NCBI RefSeq assembly: GCF_014252015.1
Contig: NZ_CP059206.1
Coordinates: 124,001 to 188,000, forward strand
DNA: 64,000 nt
Direction: 5' to 3'
From: Blattabacterium cuenoti
GTDB lineage: Bacteria; Bacteroidota; Bacteroidia; Flavobacteriales; Blattabacteriaceae
Shown: positions 28,986 through 38,822 of the stretch, in pieces
How positions within the stretch are numbered: position 1 is the first letter of the stretch
Layout of the letters: the number at the start of each line of letters is the position of its first letter
Program-made: the position numbers and the translations under genes
The notes under the pieces: generated by a model
The model's input: only the letters and a program-made list of their open reading frames with translations
Database searches by the model: none
What the model was told of the DNA's origin: nothing

Positions 28986-29678
28986 AAAATTTAACTTTTT
29001 ACTTTTGCTTATTTTCATTTTTAAAAAAATTGGTAAAGTTGTAATTAATACAATTAATAAAATAATCCATTCAAGATGATTTTTTAATTCCGGAAAACTT
29101 TTATCTAAATAATGTCCAGCTAACATGATAGAAAAAGTCCAAGCAAGCGCTCCAATAATGTTATATATCATAAATTTTTTGAAATCTATGCGAATGGCAC
29201 CTGCTACAATAGGAGCAAAAGTACGAAACATGGGTAGAAAACGACTCATAATAAGAGCAGTTGTTTTATATTTATTGTAAAACAGTTTTGCTAAAATTAA
29301 ATGTTTTTTCTTAAAAAAAAAGGAATCCCTTTTTTCATACAACAGTTTTCCTGATTTATATCCTAACCAGTATCCTTGCATATTACCAAGAATCGCCATT
29401 ACTGCTACAATTAAAATGATGACAACAAAAGGAACATTATAAAAATTTTTGCATAAATCTTCCCCAAAAATTCCAGCAGTGAATAATAAAGAATCTCCAG
29501 GTAAAAAAAAACCAATAAAAAATCCTGTTTCCGCAAAAACAATAGCTAAGAGAATAAATAAAGCTGTATTTCCGAAATATAAAAATATCCATCTAGGATT
29601 AAACAAATGTTGGAAAAAATCCCAAATATCTGACATTTTACAAAAATCACAATGAAAGTCAAAGTTAAATATTTCCAT
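28980..29678 (-). CDS. DedA family membrane protein
   Basis: A 232-residue membrane protein of the DedA (SNARE-associated/VTT) family. Visible are FIGFFLPGDSLLFTAG, a re-entrant-loop motif, and SRFLPMFRTFAPIVAGAIRIDFKKFMIYNIIGALAW, the family hallmark with its arginines. DedA proteins are now regarded as lipid transporters or scramblases, for instance recycling undecaprenyl phosphate or phospholipids. Which lipid is moved here cannot be told. About five to six helices can be drawn. Confidence 0.92.
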   Translation of the reverse strand: MEIFNFDFHCDFCKMSDIWDFFQHLFNPRWIFLYFGNTALFILLAIVFAETGFFIGFFLPGDSLLFTAGIFGEDLCKNFYNVPFVVIILIVAVMAILGNMQGYWLGYKSGKLLYEKRDSFFFKKKHLILAKLFYNKYKTTALIMSRFLPMFRTFAPIVAGAIRIDFKKFMIYNIIGALAWTFSIMLAGHYLDKSFPELKNHLEWIILLIVLITTLPIFLKMKISKSKKLNFL

Positions 29679-29754
29679 TTTTTATAAAAACTAGAAAATA
29701 AAAATATTTATTTTCATATTTACTATATTATGAAAAAAAAACTCATAATTTATT

Positions 29755-29874
29755 ATGGAATGTTTATTTAAATTTATTAATATTTTAGGATGGATTCCTA
29801 ATATATTTTTCTTCATAATAGGTTTTATTTTTATCATTTTTTGGTTATACCAAATATTTTATTTTATTGATTAA
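29755..29874 (+). CDS. Possible 39-residue membrane micro-protein upstream of aroB
   Basis: An ATG-started frame of 39 codons, MECLFKFINILGWIP followed by a run of about 20 hydrophobic residues ending FWLYQIFYFID. It is a single membrane span with one Trp near each end. The gap it fills (29679-29921) is unusually long for this genome. Flavobacteria often have a short membrane protein of the DUF6341 kind near here; the N-x-x-x-W-I pattern resembles that family only loosely. It could also be chance in AT-rich DNA. The promoter-like box for aroB lies just after its stop. Confidence 0.4.
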   Translation: MECLFKFINILGWIPNIFFFIIGFIFIIFWLYQIFYFID

Positions 29875-29888
29875 TAAAAAAATTGGTT

Positions 29889-29896
29889 TAATTTTG
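29889..29896 (+). promoter_or_regulatory. Candidate -7 promoter box for aroB
   Basis: TAATTTTG, a TAnnTTTG match, 25 bases before ATG 29922. It supports starting aroB at that ATG (or at 29928) rather than at the TTG at 29901, which would lie at or before the transcription start. Confidence 0.4.
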
Positions 29897-29921
29897 TTAT
29901 TTGTTACACGAAGCTAAATTC

Positions 29922-30986
29922 ATGAAAATGATAAACAAAGGAGAATTTATATACTTTAATGAAGAAGCTTATGATGTGCTCCGAAATTATTTACTTCATC
30001 AGGTAGATTCTATAAAAAATATATTTATCCTAGTAGATGAGATTACTCACATACATTGTCTTCCCGTTATTTTTAAGAAAATAGATTTTTTAAAAAAATC
30101 TAATGTTATTAAGATCAAATCAGGGGAAAAAGAAAAAAATATTTATACATGTATTCAAATATGTAAAAATCTAGAAAAATTTAAAGCAACTAGAAAAAGT
30201 TTGATCCTAAATTTAGGAGGGGGAGTGATAACAGATATTGGAGGTTTTGTAGCTTCTATATTTAAAAGAGGTATTCGTTTTATTAATATTCCTACAACTT
30301 TATTAGGAATGGTTGATGCAGCTATAGGGAACAAAACAGGTGTGAATTTAGATTCTATAAAAAATGAAATAGGATCTTTTTATGTTCCAGAATTTTTAGT
30401 TATCGATACTCATTTTTTAAAAACTCTTCCGAATAAAGAAATTTTTTCTGGTATGGCTGAAATGTTAAAACATGGATTGATAGCCGATAAAAATTTTTGG
30501 AAAAAAATGAATCAAATACAAATAGGTTTTATTCAAAATGAAAACGAATGTAAGAACTTAATTCATAATTCTGTATTAATTAAACAAAAAATAGTCAATC
30601 AAGATCCTAAAGAAAAAGGATTAAGAAAAATTCTTAATTTTGGACATACTATTGGACATGCTTTAGAAAGTTATTTTATGAATGTAAATAATATACTGCA
30701 TGGAATTGCGGTAACTATGGGAATGATCTATGAATCATGGATTTCTTGTAAAATTAATGGATTATCTTTATATGATTATGAGGAAATTAGATCTACGCTT
30801 TCTGCATTATATCCAATAAAAAATAAAATTTCTGATTTAGAAATTAATAAATTATTGTTGATTATGGAACATGACAAAAAAAATGAAAAAAATAAAATTC
30901 AATTTTCTTTATTAAAAGAAATAGGAAAATGTTCATATAATTGTCAAGTTCCGTATTCCTTAATTAAGGAAAGTTTTTTAAACTAA
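29922..30986 (+). CDS. aroB: 3-dehydroquinate synthase
   Basis: Second step of the shikimate pathway (DAHP to 3-dehydroquinate), NAD- and metal-dependent. From ATG 29922 it has 354 residues. Motifs: LNLGGGVITDIGGFVASIFKRGIRF split around the NAD loop, PTTLLGMVDAAIGNKTGVN, GMAEMLKHGLIAD, and the metal-ligand segment LNFGHTIGHALES. A TTG seven codons earlier opens a longer frame that I reject because of the promoter position. It indicates aromatic amino-acid synthesis for the host. Confidence 0.95.
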   Translation: MKMINKGEFIYFNEEAYDVLRNYLLHQVDSIKNIFILVDEITHIHCLPVIFKKIDFLKKSNVIKIKSGEKEKNIYTCIQICKNLEKFKATRKSLILNLGGGVITDIGGFVASIFKRGIRFINIPTTLLGMVDAAIGNKTGVNLDSIKNEIGSFYVPEFLVIDTHFLKTLPNKEIFSGMAEMLKHGLIADKNFWKKMNQIQIGFIQNENECKNLIHNSVLIKQKIVNQDPKEKGLRKILNFGHTIGHALESYFMNVNNILHGIAVTMGMIYESWISCKINGLSLYDYEEIRSTLSALYPIKNKISDLEINKLLLIMEHDKKNEKNKIQFSLLKEIGKCSYNCQVPYSLIKESFLN

Positions 30987-31013
30987 ATTTTTAATTCACT
31001 AATTAATATTTTC

Positions 31014-31029
31014 AAAAAAAAAAAAAAAA
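31014..31029 (+). repeat. A16 homopolymer abutting the gyrA start codon
   Basis: Sixteen consecutive A residues, the last being the A of the gyrA ATG. It is the longest homopolymer I noticed and occupies the ribosome-binding zone. Bacteroidetes do not rely on Shine-Dalgarno pairing and favour A-rich leaders, so it may aid initiation; length variation by slippage is likely. Confidence 0.9.
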
Positions 31030-33488
31030 TGAATGAAAGTGAAGGAGAAAAATTGATTTCTATTAATATTGAAGATGAAATGAAATCATCTTACATAGAT
31101 TATTCAATGTCTGTTATTGTATCCAGAGCACTTCCTGATGCCAGAGATGGATTAAAACCTGTACATAGAAGAGTTCTTTATGGAATGTACCAATTAGGAA
31201 TTGTTTCTAACAGTTCTTATAAAAAATCTGCTCGTATTGTTGGAGAAGTATTGGGAAAATATCATCCGCATGGAGACATATCTGTTTATGATACTATGGT
31301 TCGTATGACTCAAAAATGGACATTACGTTATCCGTTAATAGACGGACAGGGAAATTTTGGATCACTGGATGCAGATCCTCCGGCAGCTATGCGTTATACA
31401 GAAGTGAGAATGAAAAAGATTTCTGAAGAAATGTTGTTGGATATTAAAAAGGAAACTGTGGAAATGCAATTAAATTTTGATGATTCTTTGGTAGAACCAA
31501 CCGTTTTACCTACACGTATTCCCAATCTTTTAATAAATGGATCTTCTGGGATTGCAGTTGGAATGGCTACTAATATTCCACCTCACAATTTAAAAGAGAC
31601 TATAAATGCTATTTTCGCTTATATAGATGATAACGAATTATCTATAGAAGAAATCATGAAATATATAAAAGCTCCTGATTTTCCTACAGGTGGAATCATT
31701 TACGGATATGATGGTGTTAAAAACGCTTTTCTTACCGGTAAAGGACGTATTATTTTACGTGCAAAAGTACATTTAGAAGAAATTCATGGGAGACAATGTA
31801 TTATTGTAGATGAAATTCCTTACCAAGTCAATAAAGCGGATATGATTTCTAGAACTGTAGAATTGATGAAAGAAGGAAAAATGGATGGAATATATCAGAT
31901 TCGTGATGAATCGGATAGAAATGGATTACGTATAGTATACATTTTGAAACAAAATATAAATCCTAATATATTATTGAATAAATTATTTCAATATACTTCT
32001 TTGCAAACTTATTTTAATGTAAACAACATAGCTTTAGTTAATGGAAAACCTGTTCAACTAAATATTAAAAATCTTATTCAACATTTTATTGATCATAGAC
32101 ATAATGTTATTATTCGCCGTACTAAATACGAACTAAAAAAGTGTCAAAATCGTGTTCATATTTTGTTGGGTTTTCTAAAAATATTGGATCATTTAGATAT
32201 TATGATTCAATTAATTCAAGATTCCCAAAATCATAATGAAGCTTGTAATAGATTGATTCGAAAATTTGAAATTTCAAAAGATCAATCTAAATCTATTTTA
32301 GAGATGAAATTACAAAGTCTTACATCTTTGGAAATTAATAAATTGAAAAAAGAATATGACGACCTTGTTGAAAAAATGAAATTTTTAAAAAATGTTTTGG
32401 AACAGCATTCTTCGAGAACTCAAATTATTAAAGAAGAACTTTTATACATCAAAAAAAAGTACGAAGATCCACGTCGTACACAAATAGATTATTCAGGAGA
32501 TAAAGTAAACATAGAAGATTTAATTGAAAATGAACAGGTGGTTCTTACTATTTCCCATGCTGGTTATATTAAAAGAACATCCTTATCAGAATACAGACGT
32601 CAAGGAAGAGGAGGAGTAGGAAATAGAGGGGCTACTGCTAGAGAATCAGATTTTTTCAAACATTTACTTATAGCTACCAATCATCAATATTTACTTTTTT
32701 TTACAGAAAAAGGAAAATGTTTTTGGCTAAGAGTATATGAGATTCCAGAAGGATCTAAAATTTCTAAAGGAAGAGCAATACAAAATATTATTCATCTTCA
32801 ACAAGATGATAAAGTTAATGCTTATATACTAACTGGAGATCTTACTAATAAAAAGTATGTTAAAGATTATTATGTAATGATGATTACGCAAAAAGGGATT
32901 ATTAAAAAAACGTCTTTAGAAAACTATTCTCGTCCTAGAAAATATGGGATCAAGGCTGTTGTTATTCGTAAAGGAGATTCTTTGTTGGAAGCTATTCTTA
33001 CTAAGGGGAATAGTCATGTTTTTATTGCTGTTAAAAGTGGAAGGATTATTCGTTTTCCAGAAAATAAAGTTCGTTCAACTGGAAGGACTTCTTCTGGAGT
33101 TATAGGAATTCATACAAATAAAAAAGATATGGTTATTGGGATGATATGTGTAGAAGAAAAAGAAAAAGGACATTTATTAGTAGTTTCTGAAAAAGGGTTT
33201 GGAAAAAGATCCCATATAAAAGATTATCGTATTACCAATCGTGGTGGAAAAGGAATTAAAACAATAAATATAACTCAAAAAACAGGAAATTTAATTTCCA
33301 TAAAATATGTTACAGATCAAGATGATTTGATGATTATTAAAAAATCAGGAATTATTATACGCATTTCTATATCAGATATAAGAATTATGGGAAGAACAAC
33401 TCAAGGAGTTAGATTAATTCATTTAAAAGAAAACGATGCAATAGCTGATGTTGCAAAAGTTTACAAACCTATTATGGGTTTTCATTAA
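31029..33488 (+). CDS. gyrA: DNA gyrase subunit A
   Basis: Breakage-reunion subunit of gyrase, 819 residues. The catalytic tyrosine is Y123 ([10 protein letters not shown]); [11 protein letters not shown] and [13 protein letters not shown] are in the N-terminal DNA gate. A GyrA-box-like RQGRGGVG opens the C-terminal beta-pinwheel (about 520-815), supporting GyrA over ParC. Its start codon is preceded directly by an A16 run. The 3' end overlaps the convergent protease gene by 17 bases. Confidence 0.96.
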   Translation: MNESEGEKLISINIEDEMKSSYIDYSMSVIVSRALPDARDGLKPVHRRVLYGMYQLGIVSNSSYKKSARIVGEVLGKYHPHGDISVYDTMVRMTQKWTLRYPLIDGQGNFGSLDADPPAAMRYTEVRMKKISEEMLLDIKKETVEMQLNFDDSLVEPTVLPTRIPNLLINGSSGIAVGMATNIPPHNLKETINAIFAYIDDNELSIEEIMKYIKAPDFPTGGIIYGYDGVKNAFLTGKGRIILRAKVHLEEIHGRQCIIVDEIPYQVNKADMISRTVELMKEGKMDGIYQIRDESDRNGLRIVYILKQNINPNILLNKLFQYTSLQTYFNVNNIALVNGKPVQLNIKNLIQHFIDHRHNVIIRRTKYELKKCQNRVHILLGFLKILDHLDIMIQLIQDSQNHNEACNRLIRKFEISKDQSKSILEMKLQSLTSLEINKLKKEYDDLVEKMKFLKNVLEQHSSRTQIIKEELLYIKKKYEDPRRTQIDYSGDKVNIEDLIENEQVVLTISHAGYIKRTSLSEYRRQGRGGVGNRGATARESDFFKHLLIATNHQYLLFFTEKGKCFWLRVYEIPEGSKISKGRAIQNIIHLQQDDKVNAYILTGDLTNKKYVKDYYVMMITQKGIIKKTSLENYSRPRKYGIKAVVIRKGDSLLEAILTKGNSHVFIAVKSGRIIRFPENKVRSTGRTSSGVIGIHTNKKDMVIGMICVEEKEKGHLLVVSEKGFGKRSHIKDYRITNRGGKGIKTINITQKTGNLISIKYVTDQDDLMIIKKSGIIIRISISDIRIMGRTTQGVRLIHLKENDAIADVAKVYKPIMGFH

Positions 33489-35583
33489 AATCTTGTAATA
33501 TATTAATACATTCTGCTATATAAAAATCTTTTACCAAATTTTTTTTCCATTTTTTTTGTTCTTCATCATTTGCATCTCCTATAATTTTGTAATAAGCTGG
33601 AAAAGCTCGTAATCCATATATATTTAAATAGTTTCTTAAATTTTTTAAGTTTTCGTTTTTTCTTTTTATTTTTAAATTTTCATAATAAAATTCTTTCCAA
33701 TTTAAAGAAAATTGTTTTTTTTTTGAAAATTTATTTTCTAATGATTGTATTTTATTATAAATAGTAATAAAATCCTTATTTTTTTTCAAACGTTTTATAC
33801 TTTTATATTTAATATTTTCTAAATTATTATAATAATAATGTAGATAAGGAATAGGATCGGTATAATCCCATTTCATGGGATTATTTTGATTTTTTTCCAT
33901 AAATTTTAAAAATAGACTTGTTGTATTACTTGGAATAACTATATCTGAATTCACTCCCTTTAATTGAGTAGAACTTCCATTTACACGATAAAATTTATTT
34001 ACGGTAAGTTTTAAAGCGCCTAACTTTTCATTAGATAATAAAAATCTATTTAATGGATAAACAGTTTGCACAGTTCCTTTTCCATATGTTTGAGCACTTC
34101 CAACTATAATTCCTCTTTTATAATCTGCTATGGCAGCAGCGAGAATTTCAGAAGCAGAAGCAGATAATTCATTTACAAGAATAACAAGAGGCCCTTTCCA
34201 TAGAATTTTATTTTCATAACTTTTAAGTAGTTTTTTTTTACCATGAGGGTTTCCTATTTGGACTATAGGAACTTTACCTAAAAAGAAACCAGCAATTTCT
34301 ATTACAGTATCTAAAGATCCCCCTACGTTATTTCTAACGTCTATCAAAATTCCTTTTATATTTTCTTCTTTTAGTTTTTTAATGATTTTTTTTACATCTT
34401 TAGCTGCATTTCTTCCATTTTTATTTTCAGGATTAAAATAAAATTCAGGCAAACAGATCAAACCATATTTATCTTGGTTTTTATCCAAAATTATAACACT
34501 TTTTGCAAAAATTTCTTTTTTTTCAATTATATCTCTAGTGAGGATAACTTCTTCTATAGATCCATTTTTTTTCTGAATAGTAAGTTTAATCTTACTCCCT
34601 TTTTTTCCTCTTATTAAACGGATTGAATTTTCTAACAACATCCCAACGATGTTTTTTGATTCTGAATTAACGTTTTCTGCTACTCGTATAATTTTGTCTC
34701 CTATTTCTATTTTTTTGTTTTTCCATGCAGGACCATTAGTAATGATTTTCACAACGGTGGGGTATCCTTTATCATCTTGTAATTGAACACCTATTCCTTC
34801 TGTTTGTCCAGATATATTTAAATCAAAAATTTCTTTTTCTTTAGGAGAAAAATAATTAGTATGAGGATCATATTGAGAAGTTATAGTATTAACATACATT
34901 GAAAACCAATCGGTTTCTTTTTTTATTTTTAATTTTCTGAAATATTCCTTAATATATTCTTCCACTTTTTTTCTTGATTTTTTTTCTTTTTTAAAAAACG
35001 CATTTTTCCAAATTTTATTTTGGTTTACAAAAGGAGTTTTTCTTTGATTTTCATTAGTGATGATCTCTAATAAAGTCAAATATTTTAAGTATTTCCTCCA
35101 TTTTTCAATACATTCTTCTTTATTTTTAGGATAATAAAGTTTTTGTTGTTCAAATACATACACTTCTTTTTTATTAAAATCAAAAGATGTTTTTAATATT
35201 TGGAAACATATAAATTCTACTTCTTTTACTCTTTTAAAAAAACGTTTTATAATAATATTAAAAAAAGTGGGATCTCCATGAACCCAAAGATCATCTATTT
35301 TTTCTTTATATAAAGAAAGATCTTCCACATCTTTTTGTAAAAAAAAACGTTTTTGATTATCTAATTTTTCAAAATATTTATTATATACTTTTTGAGAAAA
35401 ATTATTGTCTATAGAAATAGGATTTATATGTAAAAAATAAAGTGTCTTATATATTGTTTTGAGTACTATACGATGTTTTTCCTGTTCTCCTAATGGAGAA
35501 CAAAAACTTAATGAAAAAATAAGAAATAAACCAATTATTATATATTTAATATCATTGAGTTTTTTTATTTTAAAATTCACCAT
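33472..35583 (-). CDS. C-terminal processing protease (Prc/Tsp, family S41A), lipoprotein
   Basis: Periplasmic serine protease, 703 residues. The start has a signal peptide ending in a lipobox (SLSFC, C28), so it is probably a membrane-anchored lipoprotein. A helical N-terminal part (about 30-220) precedes a PDZ domain (about 240-330, with [18 protein letters not shown]). The protease core follows, with the nucleophile serine in [14 protein letters not shown] and the lysine in [14 protein letters not shown]-terminal helical extension (about 570-703) matches the long Prc type. Its role is trimming or turnover of envelope proteins. No promoter motif is evident upstream. Confidence 0.93.
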   Translation of the reverse strand: MVNFKIKKLNDIKYIIIGLFLIFSLSFCSPLGEQEKHRIVLKTIYKTLYFLHINPISIDNNFSQKVYNKYFEKLDNQKRFFLQKDVEDLSLYKEKIDDLWVHGDPTFFNIIIKRFFKRVKEVEFICFQILKTSFDFNKKEVYVFEQQKLYYPKNKEECIEKWRKYLKYLTLLEIITNENQRKTPFVNQNKIWKNAFFKKEKKSRKKVEEYIKEYFRKLKIKKETDWFSMYVNTITSQYDPHTNYFSPKEKEIFDLNISGQTEGIGVQLQDDKGYPTVVKIITNGPAWKNKKIEIGDKIIRVAENVNSESKNIVGMLLENSIRLIRGKKGSKIKLTIQKKNGSIEEVILTRDIIEKKEIFAKSVIILDKNQDKYGLICLPEFYFNPENKNGRNAAKDVKKIIKKLKEENIKGILIDVRNNVGGSLDTVIEIAGFFLGKVPIVQIGNPHGKKKLLKSYENKILWKGPLVILVNELSASASEILAAAIADYKRGIIVGSAQTYGKGTVQTVYPLNRFLLSNEKLGALKLTVNKFYRVNGSSTQLKGVNSDIVIPSNTTSLFLKFMEKNQNNPMKWDYTDPIPYLHYYYNNLENIKYKSIKRLKKNKDFITIYNKIQSLENKFSKKKQFSLNWKEFYYENLKIKRKNENLKNLRNYLNIYGLRAFPAYYKIIGDANDEEQKKWKKNLVKDFYIAECINILQDFNENP

Positions 35584-35642
35584 TATGCTGTTAAAAAATA
35601 TTAGTAAAATTATATATAAATAGCTATTTTAGCCAATATAAA

Positions 35643-36446
35643 ATGAGTAATAAACCAATTATTTTAGTTACAAATGATGATGGGATTATAGCTCCAGGTA
35701 TTAGAGCCCTTGTTCATTCTATGAATCTTTTAGGAGATGTGTATGTAGTGGCTCCAAATAAACCTCAATCTGGAATAGGACATGCGATAACAATGAATAC
35801 GGTATTATATTGTGATTCAGTTAAAATAGATAATGGCAATCAAAAAGAATGGGAATGTTCTGGAACTCCGGTAGATTGTGTTAAATTAGCTATTAGTAAT
35901 ATACTTCCAAGAAAACCTGATATTTGTGTATCAGGAATTAATCATGGATCAAATTCTTCTATAAATATCATGTACTCTGGAACTGTTTCTGCTGTTATTG
36001 AAGCAAATATAGAGGGAATTCCTGCTGTAGGATTTTCTCTTTTAGATTTTGATTGGAATGCAGATTTTGAACCGTCAAAAAAATATGTATGTCAAATTGT
36101 AAAAAAAATTCTTTATAATCCTATTTATAAAAAAACAATCAGTTTAAATGTTAACATTCCTAAATTAAAAAAGGAGCAAATAAAAGGAATTAAAATATGC
36201 AGACAAGCAGGGTCTAAATGGAAAGAAAGTTTTGAAAAACGTTCTAATCCTAAAGGAAGAACTTATTATTGGTTAGTAGGAGATTTTATTAATTTGGATG
36301 AAAAGGAAGATACCGATGAATGGGCACTAAAAAATGGATATATATCTATTGTTCCTATTCAATTTGATTTAACAGATTATACTATTTTAAATTTTTTAAA
36401 GTCTTGGAATTTTGTATTATTTATTGGATATATAGTTTATTTTTAA
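35643..36446 (+). CDS. surE: 5'/3'-nucleotidase SurE
   Basis: Metal-dependent nucleoside monophosphatase. 267 residues, slightly longer than the usual 250 or so. The N-terminal ILVTNDDGIIAPGI carries the metal-binding aspartates, followed by APNKPQSGIGHAIT, CSGTPVDCVKLAI and SGINHGSNSSINIMYSGTVSAV fragments of the active site. The last 12 residues (FVLFIGYIVYF) are hydrophobic and extend past the normal end. First of the long plus-strand run ending with guaA; ruvB starts 21 bases later. Confidence 0.95.
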   Translation: MSNKPIILVTNDDGIIAPGIRALVHSMNLLGDVYVVAPNKPQSGIGHAITMNTVLYCDSVKIDNGNQKEWECSGTPVDCVKLAISNILPRKPDICVSGINHGSNSSINIMYSGTVSAVIEANIEGIPAVGFSLLDFDWNADFEPSKKYVCQIVKKILYNPIYKKTISLNVNIPKLKKEQIKGIKICRQAGSKWKESFEKRSNPKGRTYYWLVGDFINLDEKEDTDEWALKNGYISIVPIQFDLTDYTILNFLKSWNFVLFIGYIVYF

Positions 36447-36467
36447 TTTGAACATTAAAACGTATAT

Positions 36468-37445
36468 ATGTCTTCTTTTTTAGAAGGATCTTTGAATCCC
36501 AAAAAAATTAAAGATTTTGTAGGACAACATGAAATATTGGAAAATCTAATAGTTTTTATTCAGGCTGCTAAAAAAAGAAAAGAAGCCTTAGATCATATTT
36601 TGTTTCATGGACCTCCTGGATTAGGAAAAACAACACTGGCACATATTGTGGCTAATGAATTATGTGTGAATATTTCTGTTACTTCAGGATCCGTTTTAGA
36701 TAAACCTGGAGATTTAGCAGGCTTATTAATTCATTTAAAAATGAACGATGTAATTTTTATTGATGAAATTCATCGTCTTTCTCCAATAGTTGAGGAGTAT
36801 TTGTATTCAGCTATGGAAAATTATAAAATAGATATTATCATAGATTCTGGATCTAATGCTAGATCAGTACAAATTGATTTATCTCCTTTCACTTTAATAG
36901 GAGCAACTACGAGATCCGGTTTACTAACAGCTCCTATGCGTTCTAGATTTGGTATTAATTTACGTCTTAGTTACTATGAAAAAGAATTATTAAAAAATAT
37001 TGTAAATCGTAGTGCAAAATTACTAAATATTCCAATAACGGAAGAAGCTTCTTATGAAATAGCTAACAGGAGTCGTGGAACTCCACGTATCGCCAATGCT
37101 TTATTACGTAGAATTCGTGATTTTGCACAAATTAAAGGAAATGGAACCATTGATATTAATATATGCAATTTGGGATTGCAATACCTTAATGTAGATAAAC
37201 ATGGATTAGATGAAATGGACAATAGAATTCTTTCTTATATTATAGATTATTTTAAAGGTGGACCTGTTGGAATCAATACTATAGCAACAGCTGTGAGCGA
37301 AAACTCTGATACCATAGAAGAAGTTTATGAACCTTTTCTTATTCAAGAAGGATACTTAATTAGAACACCTAGGGGAAGAAAAACTACAAAATTAGCTTAT
37401 CAGCATATCAAACGAAATTTTAAAATTAAAAAAAAAATAGATTGA
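36468..37445 (+). CDS. ruvB: Holliday junction branch-migration helicase RuvB
   Basis: AAA+ motor of RuvAB, 325 residues. Walker A is GPPGLGKTTLAHI, Walker B IFIDEIHRLSP, sensor 1 LIGATTRSGLL with the arginine finger in PMRSRFGI, and a C-terminal winged helix ends the protein (LIRTPRGRKTT). The gene's presence implies ruvA, and probably ruvC, elsewhere. It is unusual company between surE and the purine run, but spacing (21 and 44 bases) allows co-transcription. Confidence 0.97.
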   Translation: MSSFLEGSLNPKKIKDFVGQHEILENLIVFIQAAKKRKEALDHILFHGPPGLGKTTLAHIVANELCVNISVTSGSVLDKPGDLAGLLIHLKMNDVIFIDEIHRLSPIVEEYLYSAMENYKIDIIIDSGSNARSVQIDLSPFTLIGATTRSGLLTAPMRSRFGINLRLSYYEKELLKNIVNRSAKLLNIPITEEASYEIANRSRGTPRIANALLRRIRDFAQIKGNGTIDINICNLGLQYLNVDKHGLDEMDNRILSYIIDYFKGGPVGINTIATAVSENSDTIEEVYEPFLIQEGYLIRTPRGRKTTKLAYQHIKRNFKIKKKID

Positions 37446-37474
37446 AATGTTTTTTATTATATGTTTATAAGAAT

Positions 37475-37482
37475 TAACTTTG
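37475..37482 (+). promoter_or_regulatory. Candidate -7 promoter box before purA
   Basis: TAACTTTG, a TAnnTTTG match, ending 7 bases before the first purA ATG (37490). If used, transcription from ATG 37490 would be nearly leaderless, while the in-frame ATG at 37508 would have a leader of about 20 bases. Confidence 0.4.
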
Positions 37483-37489
37483 CTAATCA

Positions 37490-38803
37490 ATGTCAAAATA
37501 CACAATCATGCCTTCAAATGTCATTGTTGGTCTCCAATGGGGCGACGAGGGGAAAGGAAAAATTACAGATTTACTTGCTAAAAATTCAGATTATGTAATC
37601 CGCTATCAAGGAGGAAATAATTCGGGTCATTCTATTCATATTAAAAATCGTCATTTTATTCTCCATTTAGTTCCTTCTGGTGTTATTTATTCTGGAGTCA
37701 AATGTATTGTTGGTCCTGGAGTAGTAATTGATCCTAAGTCTTTGATACAAGAAATACAAAATTTAGAATCAATGGAAATCAATACACATCAAGTTTTTTT
37801 AGCAAAAAGAGCTCATGTGACTATGCCTTATCATCGTTTATTAGATCAATATCAAGAAGAAGCTTTAGGAGATAAATCAATTGGAACTACACATAAAGGG
37901 ATTGGTCCTACTTATGAAGATAAAATCGCTCGCATAGGAATTCGTGTTTTGGATTTATTGGATTTAAAAATTTTTTATGAAAAATTAAAATACAATATTG
38001 ATCTTAAGAACAAAATTTTTACAAAAATTTTTCATAGAGAACCTATTTCTTTTCAATCTATTTATGAAGAATATATAGAATATGCAAAGATATTATCTAA
38101 TCGGATTATAGACGCTGTTTATGAAATTCATGATGCTTTTCATAACAAAAAAAAAATTCTATTTGAAGGAGCTCAAGCTATGTTGTTAGATATAAACTAT
38201 GGAACATATCCATATGTAACCACTTCTTCTACCTCCACAGGAGGTGTATGTACAGGAGCTGGAATTCCTACTAACTTTTTAAAAAATTTTATAGGAATAA
38301 CAAAAGCATATTGTACTCGAGTGGGGTTTGGTCCTTTTCCTACAGAGATAGGAAATGAAATTTGTGATATAATACGTAAAAAAGGAAATGAATATGGAGC
38401 AACAACTAAACGTCCCAGACGATGTGGATGGTTGGATTTAATAGCTCTTAAATATTCTTGTATGATTAATGGTATTAATAATTTAGTTATTACAAAACTA
38501 GATGTTTTAAGTGAACTAGAAATTATTAAAATATGTGTAAAATATAAATGTGATGGTGAAATTATTCAATATTTTCCAGCCAATATAAAAAAAAATGTAA
38601 AAGGAGTTTATATAGATCTACCTGGATGGAAACAAGACATATCTCATATTCATGAGTATAAAGATTTACCAAAAAATTGTAAAAAATATATTAAATTTAT
38701 TGAAGATTATCTGAATTTAGAAACTCTGTTAATTTCTGTAGGTTCTGAAAGAAATCAGAACATAATTAAAAATAAATCTTTATTTTTAAAAATTTTTACT
38801 TAG
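37490..38803 (+). CDS. purA: Adenylosuccinate synthetase
   Basis: GTP-dependent enzyme making adenylosuccinate from IMP, the first AMP-branch step. Up to 437 residues from ATG 37490. The family core begins VIVGLQWGDEGKGKI, so the second ATG (37508) gives 431 residues and may be the true start given the promoter box just upstream. Motifs: GGNNSGHSIH, SIGTTHKGIGPTYEDK, FEGAQAMLLDINYGTYPYVT, TRVGFGPFPTE. It opens the eleven-gene purine run; purB begins 19 bases after it. Confidence 0.96.
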   Translation: MSKYTIMPSNVIVGLQWGDEGKGKITDLLAKNSDYVIRYQGGNNSGHSIHIKNRHFILHLVPSGVIYSGVKCIVGPGVVIDPKSLIQEIQNLESMEINTHQVFLAKRAHVTMPYHRLLDQYQEEALGDKSIGTTHKGIGPTYEDKIARIGIRVLDLLDLKIFYEKLKYNIDLKNKIFTKIFHREPISFQSIYEEYIEYAKILSNRIIDAVYEIHDAFHNKKKILFEGAQAMLLDINYGTYPYVTTSSTSTGGVCTGAGIPTNFLKNFIGITKAYCTRVGFGPFPTEIGNEICDIIRKKGNEYGATTKRPRRCGWLDLIALKYSCMINGINNLVITKLDVLSELEIIKICVKYKCDGEIIQYFPANIKKNVKGVYIDLPGWKQDISHIHEYKDLPKNCKKYIKFIEDYLNLETLLISVGSERNQNIIKNKSLFLKIFT

Positions 38804-38822
38804 AATTAAAAAGATTTTTCGT

